Source of the DNA: Microcaldota archaeon
GTDB lineage: Archaea > Micrarchaeota > Micrarchaeia > Micrarchaeales > CABMGC01
DNA length: 45,598 bases
Assembly: GCA_027328425.1 (NCBI GenBank)
Contig: DAHVUT010000006.1
Span: 1 to 45,598, forward strand
Reading direction: 5' to 3'
The notes below the pieces were generated by a model. It worked only from the letters and a program-made list of their open reading frames with translations, was not told the origin of the DNA and ran no database searches. The position numbers and the translations under genes are program-made. This document shows positions 1 to 7,877 of the stretch, in pieces (the first letter of the stretch is position 1; each line of letters opens with the position of its first letter).

Positions 1-342
1 ATCGTGCCCGGCGACATAGTGATGTCGTACGACACGCAGACCGGCGCATTCGTGCCGAACATAGTGGCAAAGGTGCTAACGTACAACGTCAGCAAGGAAT
101 ACATAATAAACGGCGTCATTGTTACCGACGCCAACGAGTACTTCTACACGCAGGGCGGCTGGGTAATGGCCTCCGGCCTGCACGTCGGCGACTCCATATT
201 CAACCCTGTGAGCGGCGCGTATGTCGGGGTCGCATCAATAGTGACTGTCTCCTCGCAGTCAGTGGTCTATGACATAGTGGGCAATGACGGCAACAACGTC
301 GTCGTAGATTATGGTTATCTTGCTGATGCCATATCTGGTTAA
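1..342 (+). CDS. C-terminal fragment of a Hint-like domain protein (5' end outside window)
   Basis: Open from the first base to a TAA at 340-342; the true start lies before the window. The 113 visible residues resemble the later part of a Hedgehog/intein (Hint) fold: a PGD turn followed by SYD..TG, then a TDANEYFYTQGGWV segment, then L.VGD and VYDIVG. In Hint domains the second block normally reads T..H or HPFYT..GW; here the histidine position holds asparagine, so self-processing is doubtful. It precedes two surface-type genes with an 8-nt gap, so an exported protein is plausible. Family assignment is by motif reading only; a beta-rich surface repeat protein is the alternative. Confidence 0.5.
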   Translation: MVPGDIVMSYDTQTGAFVPNIVAKVLTYNVSKEYIINGVIVTDANEYFYTQGGWVMASGLHVGDSIFNPVSGAYVGVASIVTVSSQSVVYDIVGNDGNNVVVDYGYLADAISG

Positions 343-350
343 GTGATGCT

Positions 351-1049
351 GTGGTTTTGAGAAATGTGGTTTTGGCTGCAATTGTAGTTGTAATAGTGAT
401 AGCGGCTGCATACTATATGCTAATGTCTGTGCGGCTTCCTTCAACGAGCAGTTCCAGCAGTACGTACGCCACAACCACCGTCAACGCCACAGCAATGGCA
501 ATAGACGCAGTCAATGCCTCCCTCCTTACGCCGGTGCAGGCCCCCTACGCCGTCAGTTACTCGAAGACGTTCAGCACGCATGCCTACTATGCGCCGTGCA
601 ATGCAATTGATGTATTCGTTGTGTATCAGAATCCACCCACGTTCTTCGCGGCCAACTATTCGCTGCTGAACGAGACTGTGCCCTTCGCCGTCTATGACCA
701 GGTGTACGTATTCAACCGGACTGTCTACTCTACCGTGATGCCAGGCTGCCCATTCATAAACTCCACCACAAGCAACGACTTCATCTCCTACGCAAGCAAT
801 TACACAGAAATTCCGCTCTCCGGCATAGGCACGAACGCTCTGCTCCAGGAGTTCAACAACCTGACGCAGTACGGCCTCAACAATACCGATTCACTGTACA
901 TAGGCCCGATGCCGCATCTGAGCGCCTACGTGCTGACCGTAGCATACAAGAACTATATCATCGATCTGAACACCTGGGGCTTCTACAAGCACATGAATGC
1001 CTCTATGCTCGTCGACTACGCCAATTACGCCATCTCAAAGCTGAAGTGA
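351..1049 (+). CDS. Membrane-anchored extracellular protein, unknown function
   Basis: A 232-residue protein with GTG start. Residues about 4-25 form one hydrophobic helix rich in Val, Ile and Ala, acting as a signal anchor. The remainder is Ser/Thr/Asn/Tyr-rich with many N-X-S/T sequons (NAT, NAS, NYS, NET, NRT, NST, NYT, NLT), as expected for an exterior domain glycosylated by an AglB like the one encoded at 37010. Two cysteines, in PCNA and GCPF, could form a disulfide. I recognise no enzymatic motif. It sits between the Hint-like fragment and another surface protein with gaps under 10 nt, suggesting one transcript. Confidence 0.7.
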   Translation: MVLRNVVLAAIVVVIVIAAAYYMLMSVRLPSTSSSSSTYATTTVNATAMAIDAVNASLLTPVQAPYAVSYSKTFSTHAYYAPCNAIDVFVVYQNPPTFFAANYSLLNETVPFAVYDQVYVFNRTVYSTVMPGCPFINSTTSNDFISYASNYTEIPLSGIGTNALLQEFNNLTQYGLNNTDSLYIGPMPHLSAYVLTVAYKNYIIDLNTWGFYKHMNASMLVDYANYAISKLK

Positions 1050-1053
1050 TCGG

Positions 1054-1644
1054 TTGGGCTCGAAGCTCGTTCCTGTATACGTGGCACTGTCGCTCTTGCT
1101 TGCCGTCTCGCTCTTGTTCTACGTCTTTCCGCACGCGCCCCATTATGCCAACCAGCTGCTCAACGCTTCGCTTGTGAGCGGCTTGCTCGGAGCCAACTAC
1201 TCAATTTCCAGCTCCAACTGCACCGTTTCCAGCTACCTGAAGTCGTCAGGGGTGCAGAGCATATGCACCCAGGCATTCAATCTAACCTCAAATGTGCGGG
1301 GCAAGCCGAGCACGCTCCTCGTTTTCGTGTACCGCATGAACAGCAGTGCAAGCGCGCAGAGCTATGTGCAGCGCCTGACATCTGACCTTAACACTACCCC
1401 GTGGGCACCCGGTGCCACTTCCGAATTCAGCCTCCTGCAGCGCAATGGCACGAACGTGTACTTCACTACCATGAAGATATACTCGCACGTCACCTACCTC
1501 ACCACCACGGCCTACCTGCTGCTCAACGGCACCATAATAGGCGCTACAGCGGAGGCGGTAGCCAATGAAACAGCATACACCTCCATGCAGGACAATACTG
1601 TAAGGCTCCTCTATCTCCTTTACAACAACACAGCAGCAAGCTAA
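1054..1644 (+). CDS. Signal-anchor surface protein, unknown function
   Basis: 196 residues from a TTG start 4 nt after the upstream stop. One N-terminal transmembrane helix (about residues 5-26) precedes an outside domain with several N-glycosylation sequons (NAS, NYS, NCT, NLT, NSS, NGT, NET, NNT) and two cysteines (SNCT, SICT) that may form a disulfide. Size, helix and composition match the preceding gene, so they may be distant paralogues. No catalytic motif is recognised. Its TAA overlaps the TAG of the converging amrS gene in the tetranucleotide CTAA, so the two transcripts must overlap at their 3' ends. Confidence 0.7.
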   Translation: MGSKLVPVYVALSLLLAVSLLFYVFPHAPHYANQLLNASLVSGLLGANYSISSSNCTVSSYLKSSGVQSICTQAFNLTSNVRGKPSTLLVFVYRMNSSASAQSYVQRLTSDLNTTPWAPGATSEFSLLQRNGTNVYFTTMKIYSHVTYLTTTAYLLLNGTIIGATAEAVANETAYTSMQDNTVRLLYLLYNNTAAS

Positions 1645-2696
1645 TACAGGACGGAGATGCGCCTTCGGGATAGGCCTCTGGCCCTCTCCCCCTCTATCGG
1701 TATCTCCCGGCCGCAGCCCATGCATCTGTTCCTCGCGTCGATGTTCCATTCGGTTATGCCGAAGCCGAGCCTGCCTATCACCTTCCTGTGGCAGCCAGGA
1801 CAGTATGTGCTCTCGTGCCTGTTCCCGGGTGCGTTGCCTATGTAGACATAGTTGAGCCCGTTGCGCCTCGCTGTGTCATAATGGGTCTTCAGTGTTGAGT
1901 AGGGCGTTTCCTGGAAATCGAGCATCCTGTAATCCGGATGGAAGCGCGTGAACTGTGTGGGCGTGTCCCGGCCCAGGTCATTCGCTATCCACTTGGTGAG
2001 CGAATCGCACGCCTTCAGCGAGTCTCCCACCTGCGGGATTATCAGGTCCGTTATCTCTATATGGATCTTCGCTTTCTTCATCCAGAGCAGCGCCTCCTTT
2101 ATCGGCTCTTCGGACTGCACCGTTTCGTATTTGTTGGCGAACTTCTGCTCTCCGCTGCCCTTGAAGTCAACCACCACTGCGTCCACCAAGCCTTTCATCT
2201 CGCGCACCGAATCCTCAGTCATATAGCCGTTGCTGACCCATACGTTCTTCAGCCCCTTCCTGCGCGCCAGTCTGGCGGTGTCCAGCGCGTACTCTATGAA
2301 TATCGTAGGCTCATTGTACGTATACGCTATTCCCTGCACTCCCTGCTCCAGCGCCAGCTCAACAGCCCATTCGGGTTCGAGCTCCATGCCCCTTATGTCG
2401 CGCTTCTTGCTTATGCTGTGGTTCTGGCAGAAGAGGCAGCCGAAGTTGCATGAGCTTGTGCCTATGCCGAGCACGTACGCGCCAGGCATGAAGTGGTTGA
2501 AAGGCTTCTTCTCTATCGGGTCTACCTGCACCGCCTCGGCTAAACCGTAGTTGGTGAGGTAGAGCCTGCCGCCCCTGTTCCGCCTGACGAAGCAGAAACC
2601 GTGCGCGCCTTCAGGTATCTTGCAGAGCCGAGCGCAGGCTGTGCATTCCACCTTCCTGCCCTCAAGCTTCCTATACAGGGTTGCTTCCTTTTCCAC
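1641..2696 (-). CDS. amrS: AmmeMemoRadiSam radical SAM enzyme
   Basis: 351 residues. The radical SAM cluster motif CNFGCLFC lies at residues 83-90 in the CX3CX2C spacing, followed by QNH as in the AmrS family. Extra cysteines at the N-terminus (C18, C21, C25 and GFC) and a CPGC/CMGC pair near the C-terminus suggest further metal sites. AmrS belongs to a widely conserved trio with an AMMECR1 protein and a MEMO protein (amrB, found here at 15596). The trio's reaction is not settled; a radical modification of a small molecule or protein is assumed. The gene is last in the ATP synthase/dph6 run, 26 nt after dph6. AMMECR1 is not in the window. Confidence 0.9.
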   Translation of the reverse strand: MEKEATLYRKLEGRKVECTACARLCKIPEGAHGFCFVRRNRGGRLYLTNYGLAEAVQVDPIEKKPFNHFMPGAYVLGIGTSSCNFGCLFCQNHSISKKRDIRGMELEPEWAVELALEQGVQGIAYTYNEPTIFIEYALDTARLARRKGLKNVWVSNGYMTEDSVREMKGLVDAVVVDFKGSGEQKFANKYETVQSEEPIKEALLWMKKAKIHIEITDLIIPQVGDSLKACDSLTKWIANDLGRDTPTQFTRFHPDYRMLDFQETPYSTLKTHYDTARRNGLNYVYIGNAPGNRHESTYCPGCHRKVIGRLGFGITEWNIDARNRCMGCGREIPIEGERARGLSRRRISVLY

Positions 2697-2722
2697 GCTA
2701 TTACAATTGGCGCCCGATGTAT

Positions 2723-3394
2723 TTATTGCTTGCCCACCAGCTCCGCGTCATCTATTACATATGTGCCTGAGTCTCCGCGTATCTCGCTGTGCGCCGCCTT
2801 AACAACGATCCTTTTCTTGAAGAGAGGCGCGTCGAGCACGAAACTCTCTGCTTCGCCCCCCTCAAAGAGCATGTTTATGCCATGCTTCCTTCTCGCCTCT
2901 CTCAGCGTACCGATGACTCTTTCGTCTATGCGCCTGCCCAGGAGCTCGGTACCCAGCCCCTCAGCAGACACGGATGTTATTATAGCGTCGAAATCTTTTG
3001 ACAGTTCCTGCAGCTCATCCTCAGGTTCGGTGTGCCATAGCGGCACCACGTGCTCTATGCCAAGCTTCTTCGCTATGGCGTTTATCCTGTCAGCCTGGTA
3101 CCTACTGTACGTGGCCCCAGTCACAAGTGCCTTGACTTTGTTTTCTTCTAGCGCTCTTTCGAGGTCCTGCAGTTCCTTCTCCTTCTCGCCCGCCGTTTCG
3201 ACGAATACCTGCCTTATCCCGAGCGCCTCTGCCTGCAGGCCGGTGGTGATTGTGTTGGGGTAATGGAACATGTAGCTCTCCCTGTTCGCGCTAATCACTG
3301 TTATCAGCAGGTCTACGCTTAGGCCCAGCCCTATCGCCTTGTGCAGTGCAAGCGTCGAGTCCTTCCCGCCGCTGAAGAGGCACGCATTTGTCAT
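2723..3394 (-). CDS. dph6: Diphthine--ammonia ligase (diphthamide synthesis, Dph6)
   Basis: ATP-dependent amidation of diphthine on elongation factor 2, the last step of diphthamide formation. The N-terminal PP-loop SGGKDS (residues 8-13) binds ATP, and the C-terminal GGEAESFVLDAP block is typical of the Dph6/MJ0570 family. Length (223 residues) is normal. I chose the ATG at 3394 because it places the PP-loop at the usual distance from the N-terminus and has a GGAG 8-11 nt upstream; an in-frame ATG at 3409 would overlap atpI by 11 nt. Cotranscription with the ATP synthase genes is likely; a functional link is not evident. Confidence 0.9.
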   Translation of the reverse strand: MTNACLFSGGKDSTLALHKAIGLGLSVDLLITVISANRESYMFHYPNTITTGLQAEALGIRQVFVETAGEKEKELQDLERALEENKVKALVTGATYSRYQADRINAIAKKLGIEHVVPLWHTEPEDELQELSKDFDAIITSVSAEGLGTELLGRRIDERVIGTLREARRKHGINMLFEGGEAESFVLDAPLFKKRIVVKAAHSEIRGDSGTYVIDDAELVGKQ

Positions 3395-3398
3395 GCGT

Positions 3399-5336
3399 TC
3401 ACGCTCCATGCCTCTCTATGTCAAACTTGCTCAATGTCCGCACGCGTCTGCTTGCGAACGGCCTGAATTCCCTGCCGTTGCCATCGAAGAACTTGGAGAA
3501 GAACTCGACGTAGATCAGCCTGGCGCCTTGTATGCCCGGCTCAAAAATGGCTATGAGCATGTTGAACGCCTGGCCCACCAGCAGTATCACTACGCCAACC
3601 ACGCCGAGCAGCGCCGAGTGCTGTATGCCTTTGAGGAATATCAGGTCTATAACTTCAGCCAGTATGACTGACGCGAGCAGTATGCCAACGAGTCTCGTGT
3701 ACGAGAGTATGTGGCTTATCAGCGACGGCAGCTCCATCAGCGCCTCGAAACCCTCCCCATAAAGCACGGTCGCTATGCCCCCTATCAGCAGCGCGTATGC
3801 GAGTATTGCGAGCGGGTTGGAGAGGCCTATCGGCTGCGCGTGCAGTACGGCCAGACCGAGCATCACTATGGCCCACGCAGCCGCGAGCCAGCCCAGCTTC
3901 GCAGCCGCCTTCTTCATTTCGCCGGTGGCGAATCTGTTCAGAAAACCTAACACGAAACCGAATGAGACCATGAATACGCCTATCCAGCCGGATATGACAA
4001 GGAGCGTCGCTACGTTCGCGCTGACAGAGAACGGCGTGGCGTATGGAAGTTGGAAACCGAAATACTCGTTGAAAAAAACGCCCAGCACTATCGCTATTAT
4101 GGAGCCTGGTATTATGGACCTCATTACTGTAGCGAGGCCGTTGTTGCTTATTATTGTGTGAACGAAGTCAGAGAGCGCCTTTGGGATCCTGCTTTTCTTT
4201 GGAGGGTTGGCGATCCTTCTGTTCAGCCAGAGGGCCATTACGAGGAACGCGGCACCGTAACCCACGTCGCCTATCATGAAACCGAAGAATATGGGAAACA
4301 CTATTGCAAATATCAGCGTAGGGTCTATCTCATTGCTTCTGGGCAGCGAGTAGAACCTTATGAAGAACTCATAGAGCTTTGCTGTCATCGGGTTCTCGAG
4401 TTTCGTCGGTGGCAGAGCGTCTGTCTTGACTTTCTCTATTATGAAGGAGTTGTGGGTTATGTGCTCCATCTCGTAGTTGAGCGCATTGATGCTCGCCTCC
4501 GGCACCCACCCGTCTATGGCAACGATTGACTTGCCTATGCCCAGTTTGGCCGTTATCTCCTGTTTCTCCACCTCAAGATCCAACTGCTCCCTTATCGCGC
4601 TTACCTCAGGGTAGTACTCATTTGATATGCGTGTCAGCTCCTCTTCGAACCCTCGCTGTCGCCTGCGGTTGTCAGCGATCGCCTTTTCGAGCACAGGTAT
4701 CTCTGCTTCCACGGTTCCGGAGAGTTTTGGCACTGTTTCAACGTGTAGTTTGGTGCCCTCCACGAGACTGCTGAACTTCGCCTGCTCTGCTTTGTCTATG
4801 CACACGAGTACCGACGTACTCCCCGCGAGCACAATCGCGTCTCCCAGTTCATTCGCCGCTTTTGCAGCGAACTCATTAATCAGCTGCCCAGTCACTAGGA
4901 ACGATGCTATCCTACTTGTGGTCAGCACCGAAAGATCCTGTGTAAAAGCGGCCGGCATGTGCTTCAGCGCTGCAATGCTTTCCAGGACAAGATTCGTATC
5001 CGCAGATATCTCTTCGATGTGCTTCCTTGTGTGTGCCACTTCCGCATCTATCCTTATGCTGTCTGCTTTTTTGAGCAGTTCGTCGATGCTTTCAAAGTTG
5101 TATTTCCTGTCGGAATCGCTCCTGCGCAGCTGGCTCTCAAGGCCCCTGAAACGCTGTGCGTAGTCGCCTATCTGCCCGCGTGCGTAACTCTCTCCCCTGT
5201 TGAGCAGCTCCGCAGCCTCGGCCGGCACGTATTCGATCTGCATCACGCCTATGTCGTGCAGCGCCGTGAGTGCACGTTCGGAGTACTTCTTGGAGAACAC
5301 GAGCCTTATCCTTTGCATCTTTGCGGGCCTCAGCAT
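3399..5336 (-). CDS. atpI: A-type ATP synthase subunit I (a-subunit, proton/sodium channel stator)
   Basis: 645 residues, normal for the family. A soluble N-terminal half of about 330 residues with coiled-coil arms (heptads near 65-115 and 215-270) is followed by a membrane half with seven or eight helices beginning at the FAIVFPIFFGFMIGDVGYG segment. The family signatures FGFMIGDVGYG and SHILSYTRLVGILLA are both present; the latter carries the arginine that faces the c-ring. It forms the half-channels for ions next to subunit K. The start ATG abuts the stop of subunit H without a gap, and dph6 follows, implying translational coupling. Confidence 0.95.
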   Translation of the reverse strand: MLRPAKMQRIRLVFSKKYSERALTALHDIGVMQIEYVPAEAAELLNRGESYARGQIGDYAQRFRGLESQLRRSDSDRKYNFESIDELLKKADSIRIDAEVAHTRKHIEEISADTNLVLESIAALKHMPAAFTQDLSVLTTSRIASFLVTGQLINEFAAKAANELGDAIVLAGSTSVLVCIDKAEQAKFSSLVEGTKLHVETVPKLSGTVEAEIPVLEKAIADNRRRQRGFEEELTRISNEYYPEVSAIREQLDLEVEKQEITAKLGIGKSIVAIDGWVPEASINALNYEMEHITHNSFIIEKVKTDALPPTKLENPMTAKLYEFFIRFYSLPRSNEIDPTLIFAIVFPIFFGFMIGDVGYGAAFLVMALWLNRRIANPPKKSRIPKALSDFVHTIISNNGLATVMRSIIPGSIIAIVLGVFFNEYFGFQLPYATPFSVSANVATLLVISGWIGVFMVSFGFVLGFLNRFATGEMKKAAAKLGWLAAAWAIVMLGLAVLHAQPIGLSNPLAILAYALLIGGIATVLYGEGFEALMELPSLISHILSYTRLVGILLASVILAEVIDLIFLKGIQHSALLGVVGVVILLVGQAFNMLIAIFEPGIQGARLIYVEFFSKFFDGNGREFRPFASRRVRTLSKFDIERHGA

Positions 5337-5654
5337 TCACGCACCATACTCCTTTTCCAGCATATCAACGAATGTATCAAGGGCGTCCTCCGCACTGACG
5401 CGCTTCAGTGCCGATATCCTGCTTTTCCATCTCTTCGCTATCTCCGCAGCCTTCGCGTCAGCCTCCTCCTCCGTTTCGGTTATCTTCCTGCCGTATGCGG
5501 TTTCCGCGTCCTTTGCAGCTGCGTTCTCCTGCCTCTCTGCCTCCTTCTTCGCGCTCTGGACCATTTTCGAGGCTTCCTCTTTCGCCTTTGCCACTTCCTT
5601 CTCGGCCCTGCCTTCTTCCTCCTTTATCTTTTCAAGCGTCTCCATGTCGGTCAT
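5337..5654 (-). CDS. atpH: A-type ATP synthase subunit H (peripheral stalk)
   Basis: About 105 residues of almost unbroken Ala/Glu/Lys-rich coiled coil, as expected for subunit H, which pairs with subunit E to make the peripheral stalk between subunit I and the A3B3 head. The sequence alone is low complexity; position directly before atpI is the strongest support, since H and I are neighbours in other archaea. I start at the ATG at 5654 (MTDMETLEKIKEEE); an extension to 5684 would add a Trp/Cys-rich run unlike the family and would overlap the upstream gene. Confidence 0.85.
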   Translation of the reverse strand: MTDMETLEKIKEEEGRAEKEVAKAKEEASKMVQSAKKEAERQENAAAKDAETAYGRKITETEEEADAKAAEIAKRWKSRISALKRVSAEDALDTFVDMLEKEYGA

Positions 5655-5670
5655 TTGTATGCACCATACA

Positions 5671-5820
5671 TTACAAAACCACACTTATCGCAAAAGCGAT
5701 GAGCGCCAAAGAAGCTGCAACATTGAAGGCAAGCAGCAGTACCCTTATCCTGTTGAACCTTGCCGCAGCTCTGTTTGTGGCTGCGGGTGCTGCGCGCCCT
5801 GCCGCAGCCTGCGCATGCAT
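5671..5820 (-). CDS. Small membrane protein in the ATP synthase operon
   Basis: A 49-residue ORF: a basic, Ala-rich N-terminus (about 25 residues) and one predicted transmembrane helix (FNRIRVLLLAFNVAASLALIA region) ending at the C-terminus. It sits between subunit D and subunit H. Methanosarcina has a small gene, ahaG, immediately after D, so this is a positional analogue, but I see no recognisable identity. The chosen ATG at 5820 lies one base outside the right boundary of the inserted tnpB element (5822-7228), so its original upstream region has been displaced. A longer reading from 5886 would run through the element's end and is therefore recent at best. Confidence 0.5.
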   Translation of the reverse strand: MHAQAAAGRAAPAATNRAAARFNRIRVLLLAFNVAASLALIAFAISVVL

Positions 5821-5830
5821 TTGACGTCCT

Positions 5831-5851
5831 CTCCTATCTGAAGGATAGGAG
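5831..5851 (-). repeat. Right-end hairpin of the tnpB element
   Basis: Plus-strand CTCCTATC-TGAAG-GATAGGAG: an 8-bp perfect stem (9 with the flanking T/A) and a 5-nt loop. It is nearly the same sequence as the left-end hairpin at 7190-7210 and lies in the same orientation, the arrangement of IS200/IS605 subterminal hairpins recognised as single-stranded DNA by TnpA. It would also form the last stem of the TnpB guide RNA scaffold. Confidence 0.85.
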
Positions 5852-5882
5852 ATTCCTTTTGGATTTCTGAGGTTCGTTTTCT

Positions 5883-7127
5883 TCATGAGATCACCACAGT
5901 AATTGCGCTGGGCATCATTGCCTCATTGCGCCATTCGTGCTCATTCCATTGAAGTACCGCAGGCTGCGCCAATGCAGCCACTACTCCTATCCCACTGCCC
6001 TTTGACAGCGGAATTCGGAGATACTTTTTCATTATGTTCAACGCACCACCTGAATCTGCATTGAATACGACGTTGTGCAGTTTACATCTGTACAAGCCCC
6101 TGTGGATTCTTCCATGCTCTTCATTGCCGCAAAGCGCACAGGTCTTTGAGGTGTCCTTCTCGCTTACTTTCCTGAACATTATGCCGTTTAGTTTTGATTT
6201 ATACTCCAACTGCAAGGTTATCTGTCCGAATATCCATTGGTGGTTTGCCTGATTCGTCTTTTTCCTGAAATGCATCGATTCCCTTATGCCGTTCAGATTG
6301 CCTATCACTATGCCCTTTCCCTCATTCTTTGCAGTATTGACAATCTTTGATGTCATTGCATGGATTTGCTGTTTTATCCTTCTTTTTGCCTGTCTTGCAA
6401 GCCTTCTTTTTTCCTTGCTGGTTTTCTTCTTCTGCATCGAGAGAACTCCTTGCACTTCCGCAACCTTTTTGTCTTTGTACTGGTTTTCTGCAAGCGCAAG
6501 CCCTCCTTTGTATAGAGTCGTATTTTTGCCATCATATATTGCAGCAAGGTTCTTCACCCCAATGTCTATATAGAGATTCTCTTTCGGTATTGAAGGTTCT
6601 GCATTTGGAACATCGAATACCAATGAAACCTTCCATGTTCCTTCTGATTTGAAGATTTCAATATATGCAAGCCTTCCCTCATACCTCAATTTTGGAATCC
6701 TGAAGTTGATATATGATATTCCTGTCTGTTTTCTGTATGCGATTGACATCGGAAGCGTTATTTTGTTCTTTTTCAGTTTGATCTGCTGCGATTTGTACGG
6801 CAATACCCATTCGGTATCTTTCTTATGATAGTGCGGGAATTCCGCAGCAGTGCCTTTCTTGTGGAGTGCAAGAAACGACTTTATGCTTCCTTCTACCTTC
6901 TGAAGCACCGCCTGCGCGGATTGCGACGCAAGAAGCCCATAAAGTTCATTGGTTTTTAGGTTCTTGCACATGTCTTCATAGAAAGAAAACTTCTTTTCTG
7001 CTCTGTACCTTTGATTATTCTCGTACAATGCTGAGTTATACAACCCGTTGGCGATCTTTGAGAGGTTTACTAACGCTTCTTCTGTCTGTTTATTCGGATT
7101 TATTGTTATAACCTGCGTTAGTTTCAT
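5883..7127 (-). CDS. tnpB: TnpB RNA-guided nuclease (IS605 OrfB), variant RuvC-II site
   Basis: 414 residues, full length. RuvC-I aspartate is D188 (YIDIGVKNL), RuvC-III aspartate is D358 (FNADSGGALNI). The RuvC-II position that usually reads (I/V)E(D/N)L is IGNL, with G276 in place of Glu; E283 in GIRES seven residues on may substitute, as in TnpB groups with a relocated glutamate. The zinc finger is C330, C333, C348 and His351 instead of a fourth Cys. Known role: guided cleavage of empty donor sites, favouring element retention. A TATA-like GTATAAATTG about 35 nt upstream of the start suggests its own promoter. Codon choice is more AT-rich than the flanking ATPase genes. Confidence 0.88.
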   Translation of the reverse strand: MKLTQVITINPNKQTEEALVNLSKIANGLYNSALYENNQRYRAEKKFSFYEDMCKNLKTNELYGLLASQSAQAVLQKVEGSIKSFLALHKKGTAAEFPHYHKKDTEWVLPYKSQQIKLKKNKITLPMSIAYRKQTGISYINFRIPKLRYEGRLAYIEIFKSEGTWKVSLVFDVPNAEPSIPKENLYIDIGVKNLAAIYDGKNTTLYKGGLALAENQYKDKKVAEVQGVLSMQKKKTSKEKRRLARQAKRRIKQQIHAMTSKIVNTAKNEGKGIVIGNLNGIRESMHFRKKTNQANHQWIFGQITLQLEYKSKLNGIMFRKVSEKDTSKTCALCGNEEHGRIHRGLYRCKLHNVVFNADSGGALNIMKKYLRIPLSKGSGIGVVAALAQPAVLQWNEHEWRNEAMMPSAITVVIS

Positions 7128-7189
7128 TTATTTCACTTCAATGCCTTATACATAAATACAATTTATACTCCTTTGTATTTCGCATTTAT

Positions 7190-7210
7190 CCCCTATCTCA
7201 AGGATAGGGG
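7190..7210 (-). repeat. Left-end hairpin of the tnpB element
   Basis: Plus-strand CCCCTATC-TCAAG-GATAGGGG: 8-bp perfect stem, 5-nt loop. It differs from the right-end hairpin at 5831-5851 by a few bases. The 18 bases between this hairpin and the proposed boundary include AGCAGAAAG, similar to the AGCGGGAAAA at the same place in the elements at 21423 and 44010. Confidence 0.85.
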
Positions 7211-7256
7211 CTTTCTGCTATGCATTTTGTAATTTCTGCCTATGAACTCTCTTCCG

Positions 7257-7877
7257 CTATCCACCGATCTTACCCTTTATGAACTTTATCGAGACTATCT
7301 GGTCCCTCTCCATGTCCTCGAGCCTCAGCTTTATGTAGGCTGCCTTGCCCAGCATGTCAGGTATGGCGACATTCTCTATAGCGTTCGTCCTCCTGTTTAT
7401 CTTCTCTATCTCGTATAGCAGCTTCCTGAGCGAGTTCTCTTTCTCCGCCACCTCAACCAGCATATTGAAGAGCGTAAGGTAGCTCCTCTTCGCGTCCTCT
7501 ACGGAAGTGGGCACCGATATGAGCTCATAGGCTGCCGAGAGTGTGGCCCTGTTTCCGAGCTCCACGTTTGGTATCTTGACGCCCATTACGTTTCTCGCCT
7601 CGACGCTCGCGCCGATGTGGCTCTGCTCGGCCGCTATCCGCTCCAGTATTATGCGCCCCGCGTGCAGTTCAGCGAGCCTTGCGCTCTCCATGGCGCTGCT
7701 GACCGCATTCCTCATGCTCTCCCGCATGAGCTTTATCTGCCTCGCGAGTTCAAAGAAGGCAAGCACCAGGCTGGTGCGTTTCATCTTCAGCAGTGTGAGC
7801 CCCTTGTTGGCCACCTTTATCCTCGCCTTCGTGCGTATCAGCTCCATCCTCGTCGTCTTCACGCTGCTACTGGGCAC
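7257..7877 (-). CDS. atpD: A-type ATP synthase subunit D (central rotor stalk)
   Basis: 206 residues, typical length. The N-terminal [19 protein letters not shown] helix and the C-terminal helix ending near [20 protein letters not shown] form the antiparallel coiled coil that rotates inside the A3B3 hexamer. The family motif NEVSRRVNALE is represented by [15 protein letters not shown]. The start overlaps the end of atpB by 11 nt, indicating coupling. Before the insertion the next gene began about 30 nt after this stop; now 1.4 kb of mobile DNA intervenes. Confidence 0.93.
   Translation of the reverse strand: MPSSSVKTTRMELIRTKARIKVANKGLTLLKMKRTSLVLAFFELARQIKLMRESMRNAVSSAMESARLAELHAGRIILERIAAEQSHIGASVEARNVMGVKIPNVELGNRATLSAAYELISVPTSVEDAKRSYLTLFNMLVEVAEKENSLRKLLYEIEKINRRTNAIENVAIPDMLGKAAYIKLRLEDMERDQIVSIKFIKGKIGG

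Larger units (their letters stand above)
5822..7228 (-). mobile_element. IS200/IS605-type tnpB element without tnpA, inserted in the ATP synthase operon
   Basis: A 1407-bp element read on the minus strand. Left end: boundary after a TTAC (plus-strand GTAA at 7229-7232), 18 nt, then the hairpin at 7190-7210. Right end: hairpin 5831-5851, then AGGACGTCA and the boundary at 5822. These spacings (18 nt left, 9 nt right, GTCA end) match the element at 21423-22764 exactly, which fixes the boundaries. Only tnpB is inside. The right end plus the 3' part of tnpB should encode the guide (reRNA/omega RNA) of TnpB, with the guide reading into the small gene at 5820. Confidence 0.85.

Noticed and set aside
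1-342. Calling the first fragment an intein
   Set aside because: No terminal HN or following nucleophile, stop codon directly after, and the block B histidine is absent.
1938-2453. Long plus-strand ORFs opposite amrS, and similar long antisense ORFs opposite atpI, atpA, atpB and aglB
   Set aside because: They mirror strongly recognised genes, have no domain features, and reflect the GC-rich codon pattern.
5883-7127. Calling the first TnpB catalytically dead
   Set aside because: A nearby Glu (E283) may replace the missing residue, as in known TnpB subgroups; sequence alone cannot decide.
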